Assembly (NCBI RefSeq): GCF_963169125.1
Contig: NC_084802.1
Coordinates: forward strand, 113,402,903 to 113,466,902
DNA from: Humulus lupulus
Taxonomy: Eukaryota > Streptophyta > Magnoliopsida > Rosales > Cannabaceae
Length of the DNA: 64,000 bases
Direction of reading: 5' to 3'
This document shows positions 11,690-22,250 of this stretch, one piece after another. The notes below the pieces were generated by a model, which saw only the letters and a list, made by a program, of their open reading frames with translations, made no database searches and was not told the origin of the DNA. Position numbers and translations under genes: made by a program. Each line of letters begins with the position of its first letter. The stretch's first letter is position 1.

Positions 11690-12853
11690 ACCTGTCACCA
11701 CTGAGGGGCTAGCCTCTGCCTCAGTCTGTGTCAAAGTGAATACCCTGGCAGAAGCAAGACTGTCACTCTGCTTCTGCTCCTCCTTCTTAACTTGAGGGCA
11801 ATCCCTCTTCAAATGGCTGGCACTCCCACAAACAAAGCAGGCCCTGATCCTGCACTCACCCTAGTGTCGACGCCTGCACCGCGGACACATAGGGAAACTC
11901 CTCCAATTATCACTGCCACCCTGTCGGCCGGTGGTAGCACCACGCACTCTCCTATCAAAACTAGGAGGAGTAAATGAATATGAAACTCTTCTTTTCTGCT
12001 CACTAGGGCCACTGCCCCGACTGGACCCAACAAAAGGAGGCACCGTCCTCCTGGCATCGCGCCTAACAGCGCTGTCTTTCCATATCTGATCCTCAGCCAT
12101 CTCTGCAGTAAGGGCCTTATCCACCGCTTGGCCATAAATGGTAGTCTCTGGATCCAAGGTAACATTCACATCGCGGGCAATCATAACATTCAACCCCCGT
12201 ACGAACCTATCCCTCCTGGCCGCGTCTGTTGGCACCAGATCTGGCGCAAACTTCGCCAATCTATCAAACTTTATAGCATACTCTGTTACTGTCGATCGAT
12301 TCTGAGTCAGGTTGATAAACTCATCAACCTTCGCGGCTCGTACTGCCACACTGTAGTATTTCTCGTTAAAGGCACTCTTAAACTCCTCCCATGTCATGAC
12401 TGCAACATTCCTCCGCTGGCTCACCACATCCCACCAAATGCGAGCATCAGCCCTAAGCATATAGCTTGCACAAGCAACCCTTTCATGTCCTTCGACCCTC
12501 ATAAAATCCAAGATCAAGGAAATCATGTTCATCCACTGCAACGCCAGCAGTGGGTCCGAACCACCCTCAAAGGTAGGATGTTGTTGCTTCCTGAACCTTT
12601 CATACAGAGGTTCCCACCTATTCTCCAAAGCAGACTGAACAGGCATTGGCGTCGCAGCCTGCTGCATTGGCAGCCCAGTAACCTGAGGCGGGGCCTGCTG
12701 CCTCATCTGTCGCAGCTCTTCCTCTGTTCTCTGCAGTCTGGCCTCCATTTCGGCCAATATCTGTTGCCAGTTCTGTGGGGCAGGTGGAGGGTCCTGACCC
12801 TGATTGTCATCCTCGGCCCTACTGCCGCGGAGTCTAGCTGATTGACGAGGCAT
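11690..12853 (-). pseudogene. Element A gag with zinc knuckle
   Basis: The likely start is the ATG at 12853 (MPRQSARLRG); an upstream in-frame ATG adds eight residues. An N-terminal heptad-rich helix (ILAEMEARLQRTEEELRQMR) comes first, then the capsid-type gag domain with GSDPLLALQWM, ARIWWDVVSQR and EFKSAFNEKYYSV. An amber codon at 11861-11863 lies just before the C-x2-C-x4-H-x4-C knuckle (CFVCGSASHLKRDC, near 11800-11840). The frame then stays open to the TAG at 11687. The product is the structural protein of the particle; as written only the part up to the amber would be made. Confidence 0.9.
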
Positions 12854-13165
12854 CCCAACAAATATGCCTGCAACCAACGACGCCGCTCATTAGGCATGAT
12901 AACAACATCCAAAACCACCTCCCAAGCACATCAGTAATCCACACATAACAACTCATATAACATATAACACACAACGGGCCATGCCTTAACATCATGCATA
13001 TGTTAACTAATTCATCATGCTCTATACAAAATAAACAAGCATACAGGGCATTTAAACACATATTCAGACATACCAACCAATCTTACCAACCAACCCTGAG
13101 TTAAGCCTATCACTGACTGCGTGTGTACATGTTCGGTCAATCTCCAGAACCAATTACCTTGGTTC
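12854..13165 (-). other. Element A leader between primer site and gag
   Basis: Non-coding leader. The part next to the primer site (about 13000-13165) is closely similar to 42410-42587 of the non-autonomous element, which suggests shared cis-acting signals such as RNA packaging. That role is inference. Confidence 0.6.
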
Positions 13166-13177
13166 GCTCTGATACCA
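13166..13177 (-). other. Primer-binding site, initiator-Met tRNA type
   Basis: The minus strand reads TGGTATCAGAGC, 3 nt (ACT) inside the 5' LTR end at 13181. This is the standard initiator-methionine tRNA complement used by many plant gypsy elements. Confidence 0.92.
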
Positions 13178-13180
13178 AGT

Positions 13181-15373
13181 TGTAACGCCCTACATCCTTA
13201 GAGCCGTTACTAGGTGAGTTTAAAATCGTGCTTTCAACTCGCTAATCGAGGTTTTAAGTTAAACCGTGTAACTAAGCCATAATTGAAAAGGAAAACATTA
13301 GAGAAAGTAGTTTTTCAAAGCAAATCATAAAAATTTACACTTTGGATCCCAAAACATGGTTTAGAAAATATTTACAACACAAAACTGTTCTGAGCCAACT
13401 AAATGACAAAGTCTAAGTTCCTTTACAAGCATCTCCCAAAATCCCCTAGCTGTGGCAGCCAGGCTAACCGAACATGTACACGCCGCCTCACGCCTACTGT
13501 ACTCATGGTTGGTTGATCTTCTCCTTACCCTTACCTGCACCACAGAGCATCTGTGAGCCGAAGCCCAGCAAGAAAACCCATAACAGATAACATATGCAAT
13601 ACACAAGTCAAGCATGTAGACAGGCCACCAATGGCTAAACACATACGGCCTAGCCATCCCAGGCGTTTACCAAGCCCTGGGTTCGCGGACCACGCCATAA
13701 GGATATCCCAGGTATCCTTTTAGGGACTCGCCCTGGCAACTCGCACCCCACGTGCTCAACGCTGCTCCCGGCCCCTTGCCGTTCTCGGCCTTGCACTCAA
13801 CGTGCCTGACGCCGTTCCCGGTCTACACTGTTCCCGGCTCTTGCTGATCACACACATAATACCATACACGATATAATAACAAATACAGAATTCAAGCATA
13901 AACAGATAAAGAAATACGCTATGCAATTCTAGAATAGAGGGCTCGGCCCTGCATATCATTTCCATTCAGCACATTGGGCTCAGCCCTGCACACAAGCTCT
14001 ATGGAAATAGGGGTTTTCTTACCTGAGTTCCGAGCTTCCTGAGCACCGATGCCCCGAGCACAGTCCGCTAATGTGAGCCTCGCCGAAATCCTAGTCACAA
14101 CACATAACAATATTCGTCCATCAAATTCTAACCAAATAAATAACTCCGAGCCATAATCCCTAACCTCCGGGACCTTGAATTCTATCAATCCGAATGATAA
14201 AATCCATCCCGAGCCTTACCCCTTGAGTTCCCAAGCCTAAAATACCATTAAAACCCAATTTGACACTAAGGGTCGCGGCCCCACCCACAAGAGCCGCGGC
14301 TAGCCTCGAAACAGAGGCTAGCACCTCACTGACCCCCACACGGGCCGCGGCGTGCCCACCAGGCACCGCAGTGCGCATGAATCTCTTGGCCTCCCATGGA
14401 CGCGCGCGCACGCGGGCCGCGGCGCTCGACACCGAACCCAGATTTTCTCATCAGTTTTCTATCCTTTCTTCAAGCCAATTTCCACCAAAACCAAGCTAAT
14501 AATCCTAGATAATAACACCATCATTCCAACTCAATATCACCACTAAAACCCAACAAAAATCTGCTCCAAAAATACAACTAGAACACCCAAAATAGCCTAG
14601 TTCCTACCCACATGCAAAGCTTAGAAACACAGCTGAAACTTAAGCATAACTTCCATGAAAAAGCTTACCTCTTGCTAATTTTAACCTCTGAAGTTGAACC
14701 TTAATCCTCAAGCCTTAAGCTTCTAAGTTATCACAGCTGAACCCCTTGCTTATGCTAGTTTGCACCAAGGATCCCCTTTGAGTTTCTTCTTGAGTTTTGT
14801 CTTAGAGAGTGAAAAAAAAGAGAAAAGCAAAAGCTATCTTCAGTTCAAAGAGAGTGTGGGTCGGTTTCTCATGTTTCTAAACAGTTCCCCCTTTTTGTTT
14901 TATTTAACTTAAGTCTAAAGGGTTACCTCAAGGCTCGGGGTACCAAAACGTCCCCGAGGGCAAAAATGGTAAATTCCCCAAATATTCCCGCCTAGACATT
15001 CTATCCTCAAATATATCTCAAAATATTTATTTTCATATCCCAATAAACCCATAACTTATCTACTACCCAGATTACCCCTCGACTCGCCCCGAGTCCGAAT
15101 CTCAACCCCGTTGTGATTCTCTGGCTAACCGCTCCCTAGGACTGTCTCGGATCGTGCTGTACAGACATATCACACATATACAACATACATCTCATTTATC
15201 ACATTTATGCCCCTAATATCCAGACGGGGCCCACATGCACATTTAACTCAATCAAACATGCATCATAATCATATACACACATAAACTCACATATAAGCAT
15301 ATTAAACGACTTATTGCCCTCCAAGCACACTAATCAAGGCCCTAAGCCTGATTAGCAAATTCGGGTCGTTACA
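13181..15373 (-). repeat. Element A 5' LTR (2193 bp)
   Basis: Complete LTR, TGTAACGACCC...GGGCGTTACA on the minus strand, so both termini look alike in either direction. It contains the conserved 'cagcaagaaaa' block at 13531-13577, short repeats based on gccgttctcggcc (13760-13845), and a GC-rich island with several CCGCGGC palindromes (14270-14430). Confidence 0.93.
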
Positions 15374-15378
15374 CAAAG

Positions 15379-15649
15379 AGTTCTCAATGTTCTTCTCATG
15401 CGAGAGCATGGGTTCTCCATGTTATAGCGCATCATGGACCTCGGAGGTGGTACAGTTCAATCAAGTATTACGAGATAAACAAAACTCAACCACCCACTCT
15501 ACCTATATCGTCGACATTTTCCTAGCGAGTTTGTGGGTGTATCCACGACTTTAAAAGTTTTCCCTAGTGACACCACTAGTAGTTTGGGCTCAAGAGTGTC
15601 ACCATCACGACCTACTCTTCGAGGGAGTCATTTTGGTATATGGCAAGCA
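15379..15649. other. Unrecognised flank between element A and the foldback element
   Basis: Mixed-composition DNA with no frame or repeat boundary I can name. It was contiguous with 7491-8246 before element A inserted. Confidence 0.5.
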
Positions 15650-16680
15650 TGGGTTTCTTACCGTTTCCAGAGAAGATAATTGGGATGGGTTGTTTTTGTG
15701 TTATGTTTGAAAAGTAACTATTAAGTTTCTTTTCTGCTTTGTTTATCAAAAAACTGAAATGTATCTTCAATCATCGGAATAGTTATTTATGTGTTGTGTT
15801 TGTAAAGTAACTTCATAGTTGCTTTTCAATTTGGTTAAACAAAAATTAATTTTAAGAGATCAAAATGTAGGGTTGGAAATTTGTATAATCGTGTCGACGC
15901 GATTATGAAACAATATGATTAAAGTAAACACGAACACGACATGATTATTTTAGCAAGTCACATGACACGAACACGACACGACACGACACGATAACATGAT
16001 TATGACAAGATTAATGTGTTATGATACAACACAAAATTAACACAATTAATCATAACTATATCAAAAATCATGAAACCTATGACAATTATTCGTGTAATCA
16101 TGTTGACACGATATGATTATTAAACGTGTTGACACGATCATGGCACACCATGATTAATGTAAACATGAACATGACGTGATTATTAAATGTGTCAAAACTT
16201 TGACATGAACATGATATGATTACTAAACGTCTCAGCCAAATCCATTTATTTCGTATTGTTTTCGAGTCGTGTCATCGTGTCTTGTTAAAAATTGCCAACC
16301 CTACCAAAATGTGTATTTTTTTAATATAATTTGAAAGTGACTTCTAAGTTTCTTTTCTGTTTGATTAATAAACCAAACTACTATACTTTCATGTAAATTA
16401 CTAAGTGACCAAAAAATCTATTAAAACTTTTCATTTAAAAGTTACTTAATAATATACTAAAAGTAAATTTGATTAATAAGTTATATGGTAACTTGTTATC
16501 CTTTATTGTAACTTATTATGTTCTCAAATAGTAACTTATTATGCCTTAAATAATAAGATACCTTAATATAACATATGATTTATCAATATCTTAAAATTAA
16601 GAATTTTCTACAAATAAATTTTGGAAGTAACCAAAATGTATATGAAATAATATGGTCTAAAAATAAAGATTTTTATGAAT
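15650..16680 (+). repeat. Left arm of the long inverted repeat
   Basis: Pairs with 19140-19935 in reverse complement. It is split by the hAT-type MITE at 15868-16303; about 590 bp of arm remain without it. Confidence 0.65.
15868..16303. mobile_element. hAT-type MITE (436 bp)
   Basis: Terminal inverted repeats TAGGGTTGGaAATTT and its complement aaattGcCAACCCTA bound a non-coding interior rich in acacgacacg and cgtgttgacacg repeats. The flanks are tcaaaatg (15860-15867) and ccaaaatg (16304-16311), an 8 bp target duplication with one mismatch. TIR style, 8 bp duplication and lack of coding fit a non-autonomous hAT transposon. Confidence 0.8.
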
Positions 16681-19139
16681 AAGTAACCAATCAGTATCTT
16701 ATCATCGTATGTTACTAAAAAGTTTTTGGTATTTGGTATATTGGTATTTTTTTTATCAGGTGACAAAATATTTTTGTAAATAATTTTTTTAAAGTTACTT
16801 TATGTCAAAGGGTATATAAATTAATAAAAAAAAACATTTCAATTTTTATAATTAATTTCAAAATTTAGAGTTTTCATTTGATTTAATGCTAGGAGAGTTT
16901 CTGTTTACCGATCTTTGGGATAAGAAAATTGAACTAAATAATATTTGAGTGACAACAATTCGTCCACTTGAATTGAATCTCATATAATTTACTATTCATC
17001 CCATCAATCAAACCTGAGAACGATATGTTTCTCTTGTTATCTCCACTCTCTAGTCTATTATTAATTCGTATAAAGGAGTTATTTTACATAAATAAATAAG
17101 TGAAGAAAGATGCTCCACGGATGATAGAAAAAGGTACCTAATCTAAAAAGATGCAAGTTGATTCTATAATATTAAATTAAAAAAGAACAAAACTAGCTTT
17201 GATACTTTGGATAACGAAGCGGAATCTCTGCAAGTGGGGGGATGTAATGGGCCAGTGCCCCATGTTAAACTGTGGAGCCCACAATCTATGCTTACGTTAT
17301 CCAGTGGATAAGATGGGCCCACAAGCCCATAATCCAACACCACCAAAACGGTAGAACGTGACGTGGGAAAGTGATTCCCAGAGGCCATGAGAAATTGCAC
17401 TAACACACACAGCGGTGCACGGCGGGCAGATTGCGCCGATTTTGGGCGGTTTATGCTGTTATTTTATTTGGCCGTTTTAAAATACTACAACTCTGCCCAA
17501 CAAGTATATGATTTAAGTAATTTTTTATGGTAGATTTTTTTTATGAGTAGATTTATGCAGTTCTATGGGCAGACTAAGTTGATTTAAAATTCAAAATTAT
17601 TAATTTATGATATTTAAAATAAAATCATAAAATATAAAGTTTAAAATTATACAATAATAATAACTTGATAAAATATTATTTTATCTCAAATTTTAATTTA
17701 AAACTCAATAAAAATTTCTAATAATTAGTATAATAATTATTTAAATTATAAATAATATTAAACTCATAAATACACACATTAAAAATTTCAATAATTTGAG
17801 TTTTATTTTCACTAATATTTGACACTATTTCTTTTTTCATCTATTTTTCATAAACAAGTTTTTATATACAATTCTTAAATTACCACCATTAATCTTATAA
17901 TAACGAAACTTTTCATTAAAAAAATTTAAATTATTAGGCTACTATAAATAAATATATAAGTAAAAATATAATGAATGCAATGATTCACATCCAAAAATTC
18001 AATATCTCTATCAAAAAAATTAAAAGGGTTACAAACTTTATAATTTTCAATGAATCATTTGTAGGTCGTATTTTTAGGTTTAGTTTATTACTATATATAT
18101 ATATAACTTGCGGGTGCGAGTTAGACATTCCTTATATTATTACAATCCGTACCCAATCCATCTTATGGCGTATTGTGTTCAACACAACCCAATCTCAGCG
18201 AATTTTTTAATGAGTGGGATCAAAGTGGGTGAATTTTAATGAGTTGGACGAGTGGAGCGGATTAGCAATTTTTTGTGCACCCCTAAACACACATATGCTC
18301 CGAAGCTCATTGATGTCCAAACCGCTCAATACATCCTTCTGTTGAAAGAAGTTTGTAGAATTTGAACTCTATTCTATAGCTCCAATATGGGCCCATGACG
18401 AGCTGGATTGGCCCCACCCTATCGATCTCTCTACTTGTAAGTTGTAACTTGGGTTAGTTGCTTTTTGCAATCAAACTTTGAATGGCACCACTCGCCTTGT
18501 CCTCAGTTTGCAAAGTTGCAGGATGTGGGATCTACATTTGTTGACCAATTATGCATATGGACCAAATCTATGGTATAAAACAAAATAGATTTTTTTCTTA
18601 AATACACATTTTTTTTTTTATGTTTTTTATTTTTTTTTCAAAAATACAATTTTTAAATTTCCATAATTACAAAAATATAGTTTTTAGAAAAAACAACTAA
18701 AAAAACCTTGAAAACACTTTATTGGACCAATTAAAAAAACAATAATAAAAAAATCTAAAAACAAGGTGAAAATAAAAAAAAAACATAAAAACAACTTGAA
18801 AACAACACAAAAAAAAAACAAACAAAATCGTAAAAATGTAAAAAATTTCTTAAAACTGTAAAATTGAAAAAAATATATATTTGACTGTAAAATCTTAATT
18901 TTTTTAACGAAAATCAATATTTTATGTAATTTTCCCTAAAAGAAATTGTAAAATAGTAAATACAAGGCTCTAAATGATAGGTAACAAAATTTAATAAGTG
19001 AAAGAATGAATGCTATGCAAACTTGTTACAAAAATACCTTTAAGCCCTGGCATCATTTAATCCTCGGCTAAGATACACAAATACTTTTAAAATATAACTT
19101 TATTCCAAAGATAACTTAATATAAAAACCTATTTCTTTT
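16681..19139. other. Non-coding centre of the foldback-like element
   Basis: AT-rich DNA with one less AT-rich patch (17200-17460) and another (18290-18540) that look like ordinary intergenic sequence. 18590-18960 is low-complexity A/T. A possible hAT-like terminus (ttttttgtgcacccctaaa near 18269-18287) has no partner that I could find. No credible gene. Confidence 0.55.
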
Positions 19140-19935
19140 TATGAAAAATTTTATTTTTATATTATATTATTTCATATACATTTTAGTTACCTCCAAAACG
19201 TATTTGTAGATATCTTAATATACAAATTAGTTATTTTTAAGTTATATTATGGTATCTTATTATTTAAGATACATTTTGGTAACATTCAAACTTATTTCAG
19301 AAACTAATGAGTTGTCATACAGCATAACAAGTTACCATATAGTTTCTTAATAAAAATTAATTTAGTATACTACACGATAAATTTTAATAGATCTTTTTAG
19401 TCACTCATGTAATTTACATATCTTATTATTTAAGATACTTTTACGTTATCTTCAAGCCTATTTTAGAAACTAATTAGTTATCATATAGTATAAAAAGTTA
19501 TATTGTAATTCCAAGTTACCATGAATAGCTTATTAGAAAATGATATTATTTAGTATACTACATAGTTAGTTTTAAAAGTTGCATTTTTCATTGCTTTTAA
19601 AATCTTTTAAGATACTAATTTGTTACATTTTGATATATGACTAAATTTTTGGGTATAACCCAAATTTAAAGCAACCAACTAAGTTAGTGAGTTACCAAAA
19701 ATAATATTCTTATGATCTATTTAAAAGTTACTAAACAATATCCTAAAGAATCTATTTAAAAATAGTTACTTGAAATATTTCTAAAATAACTTTAAAGTCG
19801 TTTAGAATACCAAATGTTATCTTTCAAATGTAAAATAAGAGTATACTTTTTGGTAACTTTCAAACACAACAAAAAAGGACTCATCCTAACCATCTTCTCC
19901 GACAACGGCAAGAAACCCATCCCAACAAAAATAAT
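19140..19935 (-). repeat. Right arm of the long inverted repeat
   Basis: Reverse complement of the left arm, ending near cggcaagaaacccatcccaac (19908-19927). Confidence 0.65.
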
Positions 19936-20118
19936 GCACATTTTTTGGACTCTTTTATTTAACTTTTACTTAAATAAATAAAAAAGGAGCTACAAAGTTA
20001 CTTTTGATACATAATGGAAACAATCAACCAATTTCCAAAAATATGTTGGATGTTAATTAACTAAAATAAAGTATTTTTTTTAGAAGGGTTACTAATGAGT
20101 ATCTAATTGGTATTGCAA

Positions 20119-21938
20119 TGCAACACCCTGGTTAACCAAGATCGTTAAACTGTGTGTTTAAAATAGTGCAAGACTTGCTAATCAAGTCATTTGAATAAAG
20201 ATGTGATCCTAAAGTCGTAATCAAGTTAGGGTTAAAAGATTTTGATAATAAACAGATCATTTTCATTAAAATAAATGTTTAGCACATGGGATCCCAAAAT
20301 CAAGGTTTAAAGGACAAATTTACAAAATTCCAAAAGTTATACACAATCAGGGCCACTTTAATGGCAATATACACATTTTAGGTTTCTGTTCCTATACAAT
20401 CCCTCGACCGTGGCGGACGAGCAGCTGACAATGTACACCTCCCCCCCTGAGCTCTCCAACTCATGGTTGATCCATCTTACCCTTGCCTTTACCTGCACCA
20501 CGTACCACCCGTGAGCCAATGCCCAGCAAGAAAACTATATAGCATAGCATAATCAATAATAATAATCAAATTATTTACAAAATAAACAACCAGGTATTCA
20601 GTAGGCTACAGCAGACACATAATCAGTGATGACAATCAATGAATCACAAGCTAATCACTCCGGTATTCAACAAGCCATAAGCATGAGATTAACAATAGTA
20701 AACATATTTATACTCAATAGTTTATCACAATCATCATACAATACCCAGGGTTGACGCCCTTAGGCCACACCCTTTGTTTAACCCACTGAATCCAGCTCGC
20801 TTAGGCCAAGTCCACTATTTATCTAGCCGACCTCAACTCTCAGCGGCCGAGCTGCGTCCTGTGCGCAAATTATCAGCCCCGACTCTCTTAGGTTGTTTAT
20901 TTCATGCTCACATGGAAAATCCTAGTCATACAACATTTGTATTCAAATATAGGGAATCTCAATCCTAACACAACCACACAAGGGTGCAGTTTTCTTACCT
21001 TTAATTCTGAGCAGAGAAAATGAAATGGTTCCAAGCACGATCCTCGGCCCTGAACTTTGGCGATAAACCTAATCACATAGGCCAATGGGTATCCATCAAC
21101 TTCCAATCCAAATAAATACTTAGGGGATAAAAACTAGTCTTCGGGACCCCAATTTCTACTAAACCGGGTTGTAGAAATTGTTCCGAGCGCCTAGGTTCGA
21201 ACCCCCGAGTCCTGCCAATTCTAGAAACAATACTAACGCTAAAATCCCTATGTGGGTCATGACTTGCCCCCAAGTCAGAGAGCAAGGACCCTAGCTAAAA
21301 GGGGAGGCAGGCCGCGACTTGGCCTAGTGGGTCGCAGTTCCCCAGGGCTGGGTCGCGGCGCCCCCCCTTCGAACCTAGAAAATCTAGGTTTTTCACATGC
21401 ATCTCCCAGCCAAGAACACCAAGATTAACCCATAATTTTCCCCAACAAATCTCCTTAATTCAACACCAAACTAACTATGAATTCAAGATTAAATCACATA
21501 TTTATAATCACCAAAACCTTAGCAACAGTATCAAAATCACTATCCCAATTCATCAGCTATTATCACCAAAATTCAACCCAGAACCCAGAGTTGGACCTAC
21601 TTTATGCTTCAGGATCACTCAGCTCACTTCTATTCTATTAAACTAAATTCATCAACTAATTTATACCTAGAAATCTAGCAAAATTAAAGGATGAAAACTA
21701 GAGCTCTTACCTCAATTATGACTGAATTATCCTCTGTTTTCCAACTAAAATTCCTAGCTTGAATCCCCTCTAGCTTTCCTTCTAAGACTCCAATTCCAAG
21801 CCTAAGCTTCGGCCCTTTCTTTCCTTCCTAGCTTCATAACAAATTGAGAGAGAGTGAGAGAGAAGGAGAGAGTTCCACCACTTTCTAAGTTACTCCTAGG
21901 GACTACTATACTTATCCCCTGCCTAATTAAATGACCAT
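20119..21938 (-). repeat. Element C 3' LTR, first part
   Basis: Begins TGCAACACCCTGG at 20119, carries the shared LTR blocks (gggatcccaaaat at 20287, the 'cagcaagaaaac' block near 20488-20535) and a GC patch at 21310-21370. It breaks off at atgaccat. The LTR resumes at 57506 with accattatgcccctc, so the Tat element (21939-57505) splits it. The combined length of about 2370 bp is normal for this family. The 5 bp before it are TGCAA (20114-20118). Confidence 0.9.
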
Positions 21939-22212
21939 TGTTTACCCAAAAAAGGACTACCTGATGACGTGGCAGAATTAACCTACACGTGACTTTTTAA
22001 GTGAGTATGCTTTGTTCGACCAGTAACCAGAAGAGAATCCACTCAGCATACATCATATTTTATAGGTGACCAGTCTGGTCCCAACATTTCATTTATTTCC
22101 TCTAGATATGTAATTTTGCATTTATGTAATAATTGCAATTTCCATTATTATTTAGATACGCCTGTGTTAAATGTAATTAAGGCCCATCGGCTCATGTAAA
22201 ACTCCTTGAGTC

Positions 22213-22220
22213 TATAAATA
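22213..22220 (+). promoter_or_regulatory. TATA box of the Tat 5' LTR
   Basis: TATAAATA, conserved at 57184-57191 in the 3' LTR. S1 inserted about 30 bp downstream, around the expected transcription start. Confidence 0.65.
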
Positions 22221-22250
22221 AGAACCAAAGGGCTTAAGAGAGGGGACTTT

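Larger units (their letters stand above)
8247..15373 (-). mobile_element. Gypsy element A (Tekay/Del-like chromovirus), 3' side deleted
   Basis: A single insertion bounded by the CAAAG duplication. On the minus strand the order is 5' LTR (13181-15373), primer site, leader (12854-13165), gag, protease, RT, RNase H, integrase, then an abrupt join at about 8665 into the middle of the 3' LTR. The deletion removed the integrase C-terminus with any chromodomain, the polypurine tract and about 1.8 kb of 3' LTR. The surviving 418 bp of 3' LTR differs from the 5' LTR at about 11 positions by eye (2-3%), a moderately young insertion. The copy cannot move alone. Confidence 0.93.
15650..19935. mobile_element. 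Foldback-like element with long terminal inverted repeats
   Basis: The left arm (about 15650-16680) and right arm (about 19140-19935) are inverted copies. At the outer ends, atgggtttcttaccg on the left matches the complement of cggcaagaaacccat on the right, and both continue with a GGGATG-type block and a GTTTGAAA(A)GTAAC motif. Near the inner ends both read CTACAAATA(A/C)(A/G)TTTTGGA(A/G)GTAAC in corresponding orientation. The arms are diverged and carry internal repeats of gtaacttattatg type. The 2.4 kb centre has no transposase frame. A Mutator-like or foldback transposon is possible; no clear target duplication was found. Confidence 0.65.

Noticed and set aside
12128..12841. 237-residue plus-strand frame
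   Set aside because: Antisense shadow of element A gag, with no protein motif of its own.
13166..13177. tRNA-like match to initiator methionine tRNA
   Set aside because: Only the 12 nt primer-site complement is present, here and at 42588 and 45956; no tRNA gene.
17164..17406. 80-residue minus-strand frame in the foldback centre
   Set aside because: No family resemblance and surrounded by non-coding AT-rich DNA.
18684..18917. 77-residue Phe-rich minus-strand frame
   Set aside because: Translation of A/T low-complexity sequence.
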